Assembly: GCA_965218985.1 (NCBI GenBank)
Contig: CBDCMP010000007.1
Location: 1,550,001-1,614,000, forward strand
Direction: 5' to 3'
DNA length: 64,000 nucleotides
DNA from: Pseudopedobacter sp965218985
GTDB lineage: Bacteria > Bacteroidota > Bacteroidia > Sphingobacteriales > Sphingobacteriaceae
Of this stretch, positions 16,998 through 25,397 are shown in pieces. Both the position numbers and the translations under genes were made by a program. How positions within the stretch are numbered: the first letter of the stretch is position 1; each line of letters starts with the position of its first letter. The notes below the pieces were generated by a model that worked only from the letters and a program-made list of their open reading frames with translations, did not search any database and was not told the DNA's origin.

Positions 16998-19900
16998 TTA
17001 ATGACTGGTTCCTTGTGTATAATCCTCCTCGATGGTATCGCAAGTATAAAGGGTTGGTTTTGTGAAAGATGGTCTTTGAGTATCTCCACCTTTATTTTTT
17101 GAGTTCAGCATTTTTTGTATGAGGCGACTTTCCTCTTTCTTGATATCTTTTTGCTTTTGCGTATCTTTCTCTATATCCCAAAAAGGGATACCATCCACAA
17201 AAGTTTTCTCTGCTTTAGCATAAACGGATAGTGGATCATCAGACCAAAGCACCAAGTCAGCATCTTTACCCACTTTCACACTCCCCACCTGATCATCCAC
17301 ATGCAGCATCTTAGCAGGATTCAAGGTTACAAATTTGAAAGCTTCCTCTTCACTTACATTTCCGTATTTTACCGCTTTTCCTGCTTCCTGGTTTAATCTC
17401 CTGGCCATTTCAGCATCATCAGAATTGAAAGCAACCAACACCCCCGCATCATGCATTATTTTGCCGTTGTAAGGTATGGCATCCCAAACCTCCATTTTGT
17501 AAGTCCACCAATCAGAGAAGGTGGAACCAGCTATTCCTCTTGCAGCCATTTTATCAGCCACTTTATATCCCTCTAAAATATGAGTGAAGGTATTTATTTT
17601 GAAACCCATACTATCTGCAACATGCATCAGCATATTAATTTCTGATTGAACATAAGAGTGGCAGGTGATGTGACGGGTATCATTTAAAATCTCCACCAAT
17701 GCTTCCAGTTCCAAATCTTTCCTTGGGGCGGTTAAACCGGATTTATTTTTTGCAGAATCATAAGCATCCCATTCGGCTTTATACTTTTTGGCCCTGGTAA
17801 AAGCATCTACATAAACCTGCTCCACACCCATACGTGTTTGCGGGAAACGGACGGTGTTGAAATCTCCTGCATTACTTTGTTTCACATTCTCTCCTAAGGC
17901 GAATTTGATGAAACCTTCCCAACCTTTAAATTTCATTTCCTCGGGGGTTTCACCCCATCTTAATTTGATGAGCTGAGTTTGACCTCCGATAGGGTTTGCA
18001 GAGCCATGCAGAATATGCGATGAAGTCACCCCGCCAGCTAACTGACGATAAATTTCAATATCCTCCGCATCAATCACATCCCCAATCCTAACTTCAGCAG
18101 TCACCGCTTGTGTACCTTCGTTGATTCCACGACTGATGGCGATGTGTGAATGTTCATCCACTATTCCAGGGGTTAAATGTTTACCAGTCGCGTCAATCAC
18201 TTTTGCATTTCCGGCAACAAGGTTTTTACCGATGTTTTTTATCTTTCCGTTCTCGATAAGGACATCCGTGTTCTTCAGGATTCCATCTTTTTCATTGGTC
18301 CAAACAGTGGCATTTTTGAATAAAACATTCTCCTGTTTAGGAACTTCAGCGTTGCCATATGCGATGAATGGATACACCACCGGCCCGGGATTTGGGGTTG
18401 ATCTAGCCGGATCATCTTTCTTTCCGCGCTCCTTAAAAGGAGCGGTGTAAGTGGCTGTCCAGTTTGATGTCTCCCCATCGGCAGTGATGGCCTTACCTTT
18501 AAAAGTGATGGGGCCTGATTGATCGAAGTAACCTGAGAGGCGGATATCTCCTTTTGGATTCTTCTTTAAATCGAAAAAGATGTTCATTAAATCCCCGTTT
18601 CTAGTGAAAGTGCCTTTAGTTTTTACGCTGTCTGGACCAGTTCTTTCTATGTTTACCTCATAAGCACCAACCGTACCGCCAATTTTCATGATCATCTCTC
18701 CAACGCCGCCAATTACTAATTTATAATCGCCACGCAAATCCTTCACATCCATCTGTGATACGATGTATCTATCGCCCTGCACCCAGTTTTCGAAAATGAT
18801 GTTTCCTTTTTTAAAAAGAGAATCAGAGGTGATTAAGAAATTGGCCTGTTTTCCTTTGGATAAAGTTCCCACCATATTATCGACACCTAAAATCTTTGCT
18901 GGTGTTTCTGTCAATGATTTTAAAGCTTGTCTCACGCTCAAGCCATTGTCAATCGCTGTTCTTAAGTTAGTCCAGAAATCCCTTGAACTCTCCAAATCAG
19001 CAGTGGTGATGGCGAAATCAATCCCTGCTTTTTCTAAGGCTGCAGGGTTTGTTGGGGCTAACTCCCAGTTCTTCATTTGCGCATAAGTGACGTTTCTGGC
19101 ATCAGCCGGATCCTCCACATCATAAGCCTTAGGGAAATTAATAGGAATGATGAATTGAGCACCTGTGGCTTTCATCTCTTTAATTCGTTGATATTCGTCT
19201 CCTCCTGATTTGAAGATGTATTTCTTACCAAATTCATCGGCGATTTTGTTTGCCCGCAAAACATCCTCCCAAGTGCCTACTTCAAAAATCTGGGGCAAAC
19301 TTTGCTCTTTATTAAACTCCTCCAACGAGATGTTGTATTCCTTCTTTTGATTTTTGTACCACAACGCATCTAAATAAGTTTGTCTGATCAAAGCGATGGC
19401 TCCCATTAAAGAAGAAGGATAGTTTGTTTTTGCACTTCCCTTGCTAAACGAAAAGTTAGCGGCTGTTTCTCCCTTTAAAACAACCAAATTCGGACTTTCG
19501 TCTCCCAAAGTTACGGTAACTGAAGTTCCTCTTGCAATGCCGTCTTTAATCACGGAATTCACTGTCCCGAAACCGTTCTTCTTCAAATCCTCCGCTTTTT
19601 TAGCATCAATGCTGAAAATGGTGTTCGCATGTACCTCGGGCCTGATGGCTTCATTCCAGCTATAGGCTCCTTCTTTTGTAGAAGTGAAAACTGGTGCACT
19701 TCTGAAACTGAAACTCTGACGTGGTGCCTCGGGCAATCCATAACCGGAGAATGCATCTATCAGTGAAGGATAAATAAATTTACCTTTTAAATCAACCACC
19801 ACATATCCTTTTGGAATATGGATTCCTGAACCAACGTTTTCAATTTTATGATCTTTTACGATCAAGGTTCCGTTGGCAATGGTTTGATCAGCACTTACTA

Positions 19901-20030
19901 CAATATTTGCGTTGGTAAATGCAAACTGCCCAGAACGGATATCGGCAGAGCCATTGACAGGATAAGTCTCCTGTGCCCTGACTAAATAAGCTATGCTGAA
20001 GAGGAATAAGACGAGTAATATTTTTTTCAT
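16998..20030 (-). CDS. Tandem amidohydrolase protein, secreted
   Basis: The 1010-residue protein has a signal peptide (MKKILLVLFLFSIAYLVRAQ) and two amidohydrolase modules. Module 1 (about 25-430) begins ANIVVSADQTIANGTLIV and ends ILGVDNMVGTLSKGKQANFLI; its metal motif reads IYPSLIDAFSGYGLPEA, with the HxH lost. A linker with a beta-rich region covers about 430-560. Module 2 (about 570-970) begins NATVWTNEKDGILKNTDVLIENGKI, keeps the intact TPGIVDEHSHIAISRG, has ITCHSYVQSE as a further metal-ligand candidate and VAFNSDDAEMARRL as the barrel-end Asp, and closes with KVGKDADLVLWSDDPL. Only module 2 should be catalytic. Imidazolonepropionase- or dipeptidase-type hydrolysis is likely; the substrate is unknown. 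Co-directional with the 15685-16983 gene. Confidence 0.88.
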   Translation of the reverse strand: MKKILLVLFLFSIAYLVRAQETYPVNGSADIRSGQFAFTNANIVVSADQTIANGTLIVKDHKIENVGSGIHIPKGYVVVDLKGKFIYPSLIDAFSGYGLPEAPRQSFSFRSAPVFTSTKEGAYSWNEAIRPEVHANTIFSIDAKKAEDLKKNGFGTVNSVIKDGIARGTSVTVTLGDESPNLVVLKGETAANFSFSKGSAKTNYPSSLMGAIALIRQTYLDALWYKNQKKEYNISLEEFNKEQSLPQIFEVGTWEDVLRANKIADEFGKKYIFKSGGDEYQRIKEMKATGAQFIIPINFPKAYDVEDPADARNVTYAQMKNWELAPTNPAALEKAGIDFAITTADLESSRDFWTNLRTAIDNGLSVRQALKSLTETPAKILGVDNMVGTLSKGKQANFLITSDSLFKKGNIIFENWVQGDRYIVSQMDVKDLRGDYKLVIGGVGEMIMKIGGTVGAYEVNIERTGPDSVKTKGTFTRNGDLMNIFFDLKKNPKGDIRLSGYFDQSGPITFKGKAITADGETSNWTATYTAPFKERGKKDDPARSTPNPGPVVYPFIAYGNAEVPKQENVLFKNATVWTNEKDGILKNTDVLIENGKIKNIGKNLVAGNAKVIDATGKHLTPGIVDEHSHIAISRGINEGTQAVTAEVRIGDVIDAEDIEIYRQLAGGVTSSHILHGSANPIGGQTQLIKLRWGETPEEMKFKGWEGFIKFALGENVKQSNAGDFNTVRFPQTRMGVEQVYVDAFTRAKKYKAEWDAYDSAKNKSGLTAPRKDLELEALVEILNDTRHITCHSYVQSEINMLMHVADSMGFKINTFTHILEGYKVADKMAARGIAGSTFSDWWTYKMEVWDAIPYNGKIMHDAGVLVAFNSDDAEMARRLNQEAGKAVKYGNVSEEEAFKFVTLNPAKMLHVDDQVGSVKVGKDADLVLWSDDPLSVYAKAEKTFVDGIPFWDIEKDTQKQKDIKKEESRLIQKMLNSKNKGGDTQRPSFTKPTLYTCDTIEEDYTQGTSH

Positions 20031-20220
20031 ACAAAAAGTTTAGAACTTAAATCTAATGAGTTTTAATTCATAAGCCTAAAATAGCTTTGTAATTTTTTTG
20101 TGAATAATTGAATGATTGTTCAGTTATTATAGAATTTCATTGAATTTCTATAATTTTTATTAAAGATTTGACAAGCTACCCAGCAGGATAGCTACATTCA
20201 TGCGCTGTTCTTTTTTATAT

Positions 20221-20228
20221 TATATTTG
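20221..20228 (+). promoter_or_regulatory. Candidate -7 box for the four-helix membrane protein
   Basis: TATATTTG ends 12 bases before the ATG at 20241. An imperfect inverted repeat (ATTATAGAATTTC and GAATTTCTATAAT, about 20130-20155) lies upstream in the gap between the divergent genes and could be an operator. Confidence 0.45.
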
Positions 20229-20240
20229 TGAAAAAAAATT

Positions 20241-20666
20241 ATGTATCCTATATTATTACACCTCCATTCTATATTGAGATATGTGGTCTTAATATTAGTT
20301 TTGCTTTCTATTTTTCAGGCGGTGAGTGCCGGGGCAAAACCTTACACCCCTGCCAATAAGAAAGTGAATCTTTCTGCACTTATAGCTGCGCATACACAAT
20401 TGATCGTTGGTTTAGTGCTTTATTTCATCAGCCCGAATGTGGATTTTTCGAGAATGAGCGATCCCGTTTTCAGGTATTGGAATGTGGAACACATCACGAT
20501 GATGATTTTAGCGATAGTTTTAATCACCATAGGCTATTCTAAATCTAAAAAAGCATTGGAAGCGAAGGCAAAACACAGAGCTATCTATATTTATTACACC
20601 CTTGCCATTGTGATTGTACTTTTAGCCATCTTTACCATGAAAGATCGAAATGCCTGGACAGTTTAA
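20241..20666 (+). CDS. Four-helix membrane protein (cytochrome-b-like small protein)
   Basis: The 141-residue protein has four membrane helices: residues 12-28 (LRYVVLILVLLSIFQAV), 46-66, 82-102 (HITMMILAIVLITIGYS) and 115-133. Histidines at positions 7 and 9 (LLHLHSILRY) and near VEHITMM could bind haem, which is why similar proteins are often labelled cytochrome B, but there is no firm evidence for haem here. No redox gene is adjacent. It lies alone between the amidohydrolases and the trp leader. Confidence 0.6.
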   Translation: MYPILLHLHSILRYVVLILVLLSIFQAVSAGAKPYTPANKKVNLSALIAAHTQLIVGLVLYFISPNVDFSRMSDPVFRYWNVEHITMMILAIVLITIGYSKSKKALEAKAKHRAIYIYYTLAIVIVLLAIFTMKDRNAWTV

Positions 20667-20719
20667 AAGCTTTCAGTTGATTTATTTATCAAATTTATTT
20701 CGAAAGCCGATTTTCTTTA

Positions 20720-20727
20720 TATTTTTG
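20720..20727 (+). promoter_or_regulatory. Candidate -7 box of the trp leader
   Basis: TATTTTTG fits TAnnTTTG. A TTTC at 20698-20701 is a -33-like element about 18 bases upstream. Transcription would start close to the leader-peptide ATG at 20735. Confidence 0.5.
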
Positions 20728-20734
20728 CTGCACA

Positions 20735-20812
20735 ATGATTCAGAACTTACCTACAAAAAATGGGTGGTGGCACATAAAACATGTAGCCTCGGTGACCATA
20801 TTTGTATCCTAA
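20735..20812 (+). CDS. trpL: trp operon leader peptide with tandem Trp codons
   Basis: A 25-residue reading frame starts MIQNLPTKNGWWHIKHV and ends with TAA at 20810-20812. The two adjacent TGG codons are at positions 20765-20770. Translation of this frame is expected to stall when charged tRNA-Trp is scarce. Tandem Trp codons just upstream of a terminator and trpE are the signature of an attenuator, and the organisation agrees with the published Bacteroid-trp RNA motif (as I remember it). Downstream, CATATTTGT (20797-20805) can pair with ACAAATATG (20836-20844), giving an antiterminator that a ribosome finishing the peptide would block. Confidence 0.85.
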   Translation: MIQNLPTKNGWWHIKHVASVTIFVS

Positions 20813-20874
20813 ATAAGAAACAAACCCAAACCTAAACAAATATGACCCGACGCTAACCCGTCGGGTTTTTTTTT
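20797..20874 (+). promoter_or_regulatory. trp attenuator: antiterminator stem and rho-independent terminator
   Basis: The terminator stem is ACCCGACG (20845-20852) with CGTCGGGT (20859-20866), then a run of nine T. The alternative stem pairs CATATTTGT (20797-20805) with ACAAATATG (20836-20844), and GGT (20791-20793) can add three pairs with ACC of the terminator arm across a three-base bulge. The two structures therefore compete. A ribosome stalled at the Trp codons (20765-20770) leaves 20797-20805 free and allows read-through into trpE; one reaching the stop codon at 20812 covers it. Confidence 0.8.
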
Positions 20875-20888
20875 GCCACGGAGTTGAA

Positions 20889-22307
20889 ATGAATAATGAA
20901 ATGAAAAGATTTAAATTAAAAGTTACCTTTAAGAAGCTTCTTGCCGACACCACCACCCCCGTGAGTATTTATTTACGACTAAGAGACGTGTTTCCGAACA
21001 GTTTGCTATTGGAGAGCTCCGATTACCACAGCAAGGAGAACAGCATGAGCTATGTTTGTTGCGATCCAATGGCCGGGATGGTTTTAGAATGTTTCCAGCT
21101 CACAAATTCATACCCTGATGGAAGCGTGGAGAGAAAAAAGGAATTTGACCTCCCGGAAGAAGTGAAGGGTTTTAGAACAACTTTTGAAAGTGACGCCAAC
21201 ACCAGTTTGAAATTCATTTCGGATGGTTTATTTGGTTATTTTACCCATGAAGCGGTGGAATATTTTGAAGAGATCAAACTAAAGAAAGTTGAGAACGATG
21301 AACGCGAGATTCCCACCTTTCAATACCATATTTATCGGTATATCATTGCGATAGACCATTTTAAAAATGAACTTTATATCGTTAAAAACGAAAGTGAGTT
21401 TGAGGAGGAGGAGAACGGCCTGGAGAAAATAGAATACCTCATTCAAAACAAAAATTTCCCAGAATATCATTTTAAAGTGAAAGGAGAAGAGCGTTCTAAC
21501 TTGGGGGATGAAGATTTTAAATCATTGGTTGAAAAAATGAAGAAACACATCTACCGTGGAGATGTATTTCAAATTGTACCCTCCAGAGCTTTCCAAACTT
21601 CTTTTCTGGGAGATGAATTCAATGTTTACAGGGCTTTGCGTTCCATTAATCCTTCACCCTATCTTTTCTATTTCGATTATGGGAATTTTAAAATCTTCGG
21701 TTCCTCTCCAGAGGCGCAATTAACCATCAAAAACAGAGTCGCATCTATCTATCCAATAGCCGGAACTTTTAAGAGGTCAGGAAATGATGTAGAGGATAAA
21801 TTGATGGCCGAAAAGTTAGAACAGGATCCCAAGGAATCTGCTGAACATGTGATGTTGGTTGATCTGGCAAGGAATGATTTAAGTCGCCATTGTGAAAATG
21901 TGGAGGTAAAAGCCTATAAAGAGGTCCAGTTTTATTCACACCTTATCCATTTGGTCTCTAAGGTGAGCGGAAATTTGAAAGAAGGTGTGAATCCTTTTAA
22001 AATTGTGGCGGATACTTTCCCGGCAGGCACCTTAAGCGGAGCACCAAAATATAGAGCCATGGAACTGATTGATGAGTATGAGAAGTGGAAACGCAGCTTT
22101 TATAGTGGAGCCATAGGATTTATGGGTTTTAATGGCGATTTCAATCATGCCATCATGATTCGTTCTTTCTTAAGTAAAAGCAACAAATTGCACTATCAGG
22201 CAGGGGCAGGAATAGTGGCTGATTCTGATCCTGAAAAAGAATTGCAGGAAGTGAATCATAAAATTGCCGCTTTAAGGAATGCAATTAAACAAGCAGAAGA
22301 AATATGA
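20889..22307 (+). CDS. trpE: Anthranilate synthase component I
   Basis: The 472-residue enzyme makes anthranilate from chorismate, with ammonia supplied by TrpG. The chorismate-binding domain covers the C-terminal two thirds: KKHIYRGDVFQIVPSRAF, PSPYLFYFDYGNFKIFGSSPE, YPIAGTFKRSG, VMLVDLARNDLSRHC, FPAGTLSGAPKYRAMELIDEYE and YSGAIGFMGF. The N-terminal segment DTTTPVSIYLRLRDVFPNSLLLESSDYH holds the tryptophan feedback site (LLES). Starts at 20889 or 20901 (MKRFKLKV) are both possible. It is the first structural gene behind the trp attenuator. Confidence 0.96.
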   Translation: MNNEMKRFKLKVTFKKLLADTTTPVSIYLRLRDVFPNSLLLESSDYHSKENSMSYVCCDPMAGMVLECFQLTNSYPDGSVERKKEFDLPEEVKGFRTTFESDANTSLKFISDGLFGYFTHEAVEYFEEIKLKKVENDEREIPTFQYHIYRYIIAIDHFKNELYIVKNESEFEEEENGLEKIEYLIQNKNFPEYHFKVKGEERSNLGDEDFKSLVEKMKKHIYRGDVFQIVPSRAFQTSFLGDEFNVYRALRSINPSPYLFYFDYGNFKIFGSSPEAQLTIKNRVASIYPIAGTFKRSGNDVEDKLMAEKLEQDPKESAEHVMLVDLARNDLSRHCENVEVKAYKEVQFYSHLIHLVSKVSGNLKEGVNPFKIVADTFPAGTLSGAPKYRAMELIDEYEKWKRSFYSGAIGFMGFNGDFNHAIMIRSFLSKSNKLHYQAGAGIVADSDPEKELQEVNHKIAALRNAIKQAEEI

Positions 22308-22406
22308 AGCAGGTAAAAGGTTTGAGGTTTAGGGAATAAGATCGCCGAATGAATGAACGGGATCCAACCTTAAACCTTTATACCATCAGCCTTAAACCTT
22401 AATAAA

Positions 22407-22973
22407 ATGAAAATACTAGTTATAGATAACTACGATTCCTTTACCTACAATTTAGTTCATTTACTTAATGAATTGAAGGAAGATGCCGTGGTGTGGAGAA
22501 ATGATAAATTTAAGCTGGAGGATGTAGCACAATTTGATAAGATATTATTGTCCCCGGGACCAGGTATACCTTCAGAAGCAGGTTTGCTGCTGAAGGTCAT
22601 TGAAAAATATGCCCCACATAAAAGTATTTTGGGTGTATGTTTAGGGCAGCAGGCCATTGCTGAGGTTTTTGGGGGGGAGCTTTATAATTTAGCCCGGCCG
22701 GTACACGGAACAGCCACCAATATCCAGGTTAAAGATATCCAGGAAAGTATATTTAAAGATCTGCCTGCAAATTTCAAAGTAGGAAGGTATCATTCCTGGG
22801 CAGTGAAATCTGAAAACCTGCCTGCTGAATTGGTGGTTACCGCTGAAGATGAAAGTGGCGTGATGATGGCATTGCGTCATCGGGAGTTCGATGTAAGAGG
22901 CGTTCAATTCCACCCAGAATCGGTACTTACCGAATATGGGAAAGAGTTGATGAAGAACTGGCTGGAAAGCTGA
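22407..22973 (+). CDS. trpG: Anthranilate synthase component II (glutamine amidotransferase)
   Basis: The 188-residue class I glutamine amidotransferase releases ammonia from glutamine for TrpE. Visible motifs are IDNYDSFTYNLVHLL at the start, LLSPGPGIPSEAG (oxyanion loop), ILGVCLGQQAIAEVFGG with the nucleophilic Cys, and VRGVQFHPESVLTEYG with the catalytic His-Glu. It is 99 bases behind trpE; that gap contains the short words TAAACCTT and its inverse (AAGGTTTGAGGTTTA) and no gene. Length is typical of an unfused TrpG. Confidence 0.96.
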   Translation: MKILVIDNYDSFTYNLVHLLNELKEDAVVWRNDKFKLEDVAQFDKILLSPGPGIPSEAGLLLKVIEKYAPHKSILGVCLGQQAIAEVFGGELYNLARPVHGTATNIQVKDIQESIFKDLPANFKVGRYHSWAVKSENLPAELVVTAEDESGVMMALRHREFDVRGVQFHPESVLTEYGKELMKNWLES

Positions 22974-23039
22974 AGCTTAAATAGCTATATTTGATCATAG
23001 ATAGAAAGCGGTTAATCTTACATCTCAAACTCCATGCTA

Positions 23040-23822
23040 ATGAACATCCTCGATAAAATAGTCGCACGAAAAAAAGAGGAGGTGATATCGGCGAAAGCCA
23101 AAACATCAATCAAAGAACTGGAAAAAAAAGATGCTTTTGGCAGACGGATTTTAGTGTTTAAGGATTTTCTCATCGATCCCACAAAAACAGGCATCATAGC
23201 AGAGTTCAAAAGAAAATCTCCGTCAAAAGGGATAATCAATGATAAGCTGACCGTGGAGCAAGTTACGATAGGATATGTCAATGCCGGTGCATCGGCTTTA
23301 TCTGTTTTAACGGATCATGATTTCTTCATGGGCCATGAAAACGATCTGATCGCTGCGAGATCTGTAAATGAAATTCCTATTTTGAGGAAAGATTTCATGG
23401 TGGATGAATATCAAATCATAGAAGCTAAAGCCATAGGTGCTGATATTATTTTGCTTATTGCCGCCTGTTTATCCCCAAATCAGATTCTGAATTTTGCCAA
23501 GCTCGCAAAATCTTTAGGTTTGAGCACACTTTTAGAAGTGCATAACAAGCAGGAACTTGATCAAAGTTTAAATCATCACATAGATGTAGTGGGCGTGAAC
23601 AACAGGAATTTAAAGGACTTTTCTGTAAGTGTGGAGACTTCGATCTCCCTTGCAGAGGTCATTCCTGCTGATTTCTTAAAAATATCGGAAAGTGCTATCA
23701 GTGATCCTGGCACCATCAAATTATTGAAATCGGTTGGCTTCAATGGGTTTTTAATTGGAGAGAATTTTATGAAAACCGAAAATCCAGGGATGGCGATGGA
23801 GAACTTTGTAAAAGAGTTATAA
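23040..23822 (+). CDS. trpC: Indole-3-glycerol phosphate synthase
   Basis: The 260-residue TIM-barrel enzyme closes the indole ring from CdRP. Motifs include MNILDKIVARKKEEV at the start, GIIAEFKRKSPSKGIIN (substrate Lys), LSVLTDHDFFMG, ILRKDFMVDEYQIIEAKAIGAD, GVNNRNLKDF, ISESAISDPG and FLIGENFM. I prefer the ATG at 23040 over the one at 23034. A TATATTTG at 22986-22993 could be an internal promoter. TrpD, expected between trpG and trpC in the usual gene order, is absent, and the next gene is unrelated. Confidence 0.95.
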   Translation: MNILDKIVARKKEEVISAKAKTSIKELEKKDAFGRRILVFKDFLIDPTKTGIIAEFKRKSPSKGIINDKLTVEQVTIGYVNAGASALSVLTDHDFFMGHENDLIAARSVNEIPILRKDFMVDEYQIIEAKAIGADIILLIAACLSPNQILNFAKLAKSLGLSTLLEVHNKQELDQSLNHHIDVVGVNNRNLKDFSVSVETSISLAEVIPADFLKISESAISDPGTIKLLKSVGFNGFLIGENFMKTENPGMAMENFVKEL

Positions 23823-23841
23823 TTTTTCAGAAATTTACGCC

Positions 23842-24792
23842 ATGAACAGAGTTGATCGTTTATCGGCTATATTGATACAACTTCAATCCCGTAGAAAAGT
23901 CAAAGCCCAGGATATCGCCGATAGATTTAATATCAGTTTGCGTACTGTTTACCGAGATGTGAAAGCTTTGGAATTAGGCGGCATCCCTGTTATTGGCGAG
24001 GCTGGCGTAGGCTACTCCCTGGCAGATGGTTATAAATTACCACCAATTATGTTTACCAGAGCGGAGATCATCGCGTTGCTCACTGCAGAAAAACTGCTTG
24101 GAAAACTGGCTGATGAAAGCTGTGGTAAAAGTCACCGTGACGCGATAGATAAGATTCGCTCAGTGCTAAGAAGTAATGAAAAACGATTTTTAGAAGGTAT
24201 AGAAAATAATATCGAGGTGTTGGAAAGCAGATCTCAACGCTATCATCCTTTTAAAATAGATCCCTTACAAACTATTATTGAAGCTATTGATAAGAAAAAA
24301 GTCCTCTCTTTGAAATATATTCCGGCTTATACAGCGCACATCAGTGAAAGATATATTGAACCCATTGGCATTTTTTACCTGGATAGCTTCTGGCATCTCA
24401 TCGCTTATTGCAGGTTACGTACAGATTATCGTGATTTTCGTTTCGACCGTATGCATCAAATTCATCTGACCGATGAGGTGTTCACTGCCGAGCATCCTCC
24501 GCTTAGTGAATTCATCTCCAAAATTTATCCTGAAAGATCGCTCGTCAGCATCAAAATCAAAGTTCAATCCGATGCACACCCTTATGTGGGAGAACAGAAA
24601 TACTATTTGGGACTGGTTTCAGAAAAACAGGGCGACGATTGGGTGGAGATGGAGTTTCTCTCTTCCGGAATAGAAAGTTTCGCCTATTGGTATTTAAGTT
24701 TCGCTGATGTAGCAGAAGTCATTTCTCCTGATGACCTGCGAAATCATCTTTTAAAACGAGTGGAAACGATGCATAGGAGGTTAAAAAAATAA
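23842..24792 (+). CDS. HTH/WYL-domain transcriptional regulator
   Basis: The 316-residue regulator has an N-terminal DeoR-type winged helix (AILIQLQSRRKVKAQDIADRFNISLRTVYRDVKALE, about residues 8-43) and a WYL domain (IIEAIDKKKVLSLKYIPAY... PIGIFYLDSFWHLIAYCRLRTDYRDFRFDRM, about 150-215), which binds small ligands or nucleic acids. It follows trpC by 19 bases but is probably read with the DinB-fold gene downstream, as in many Bacteroidota and Bacillota where a WYL regulator controls an adjacent DinB-like gene. Confidence 0.9.
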   Translation: MNRVDRLSAILIQLQSRRKVKAQDIADRFNISLRTVYRDVKALELGGIPVIGEAGVGYSLADGYKLPPIMFTRAEIIALLTAEKLLGKLADESCGKSHRDAIDKIRSVLRSNEKRFLEGIENNIEVLESRSQRYHPFKIDPLQTIIEAIDKKKVLSLKYIPAYTAHISERYIEPIGIFYLDSFWHLIAYCRLRTDYRDFRFDRMHQIHLTDEVFTAEHPPLSEFISKIYPERSLVSIKIKVQSDAHPYVGEQKYYLGLVSEKQGDDWVEMEFLSSGIESFAYWYLSFADVAEVISPDDLRNHLLKRVETMHRRLKK

Positions 24793-24861
24793 AAATAGTT
24801 TTTCCCTGCTGACATAGGGTTGTCACTCACCATAGCTTTTTTGCATAAAAAACAAGAAATC

Positions 24862-25362
24862 ATGGATATTTTAAAATTGTTGAAAACAGAAATGGAGCAG
24901 GAGGCTGAGACTACCCGTAAAATGCTCAAATTAGTTAAACCAGAAGATTTTGATTTTAAACCCCATCCGAAAAGTATGGTGATGAAGAATCTGGCAATCC
25001 ACATTGCTGAACTTCCTGGATGGACGAAAATGGCATTGGAGACTTCCGGACTCGATTTTGCTAAAATGGATTATCAACCCACAGAGGTAAATAACAAGGA
25101 AGAATTGCTGGATGTATTTGAGCAATCTCTTAAGGAAGGTTTTGATGTTTTGAACAGTGCTGATGAGGAAGATTTACTTCCAGAATGGATTTTGAGGAAT
25201 GGAGAAACCATTTACAGCAAAAGTTCAAAATATGAAGTCATCAGGATGTCTTTTTGCCAAACTGTTCACCACCGGGCGCAATTGGGAGTGTATTTGCGTA
25301 TGTTGGATATTCCCATTCCCGGAAGTTACGGACCAAGTGCGGATGAGGAGAGCTTCGCATGA
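24862..25362 (+). CDS. DinB-superfamily protein
   Basis: The 166-residue four-helix-bundle protein carries the three-His metal site pattern: VMKNLAIHIAELPGW, then TVHHRAQLGVYLRML near the end. The helices begin MDILKLLKTEMEQEAETTRKML. DinB/YfiT proteins include thiol-dependent S-transferases and DNA-damage-inducible proteins; the substrate is unknown. I placed the start at 24862 because an upstream TTG extension to 24820 adds atypical residues. Located 69 bases behind the WYL regulator. Confidence 0.85.
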   Translation: MDILKLLKTEMEQEAETTRKMLKLVKPEDFDFKPHPKSMVMKNLAIHIAELPGWTKMALETSGLDFAKMDYQPTEVNNKEELLDVFEQSLKEGFDVLNSADEEDLLPEWILRNGETIYSKSSKYEVIRMSFCQTVHHRAQLGVYLRMLDIPIPGSYGPSADEESFA

Positions 25363-25371
25363 AAGGATTGG

Positions 25372-25395
25372 ACAACAGGTTTCAAACCCTGTTGT
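25372..25395. terminator. Bidirectional terminator after the DinB-fold gene
   Basis: ACAACAGG and CCTGTTGT form an 8-bp stem followed by TTTTT, between convergent genes. On the minus strand it would end the receptor gene if that transcript ran beyond its stop at 25398. Confidence 0.8.
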
Positions 25396-25397
25396 TT

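Noticed and set aside
18121..18450. 109-residue plus-strand ORF inside the amidohydrolase gene
   Set aside because: Antisense shadow of a strongly supported coding region; the composition mirrors the opposite strand.
20650..20835. 61-residue ORF overlapping the trp leader
   Set aside because: It overlaps the trp leader peptide and attenuator in another frame and shows no protein family character.
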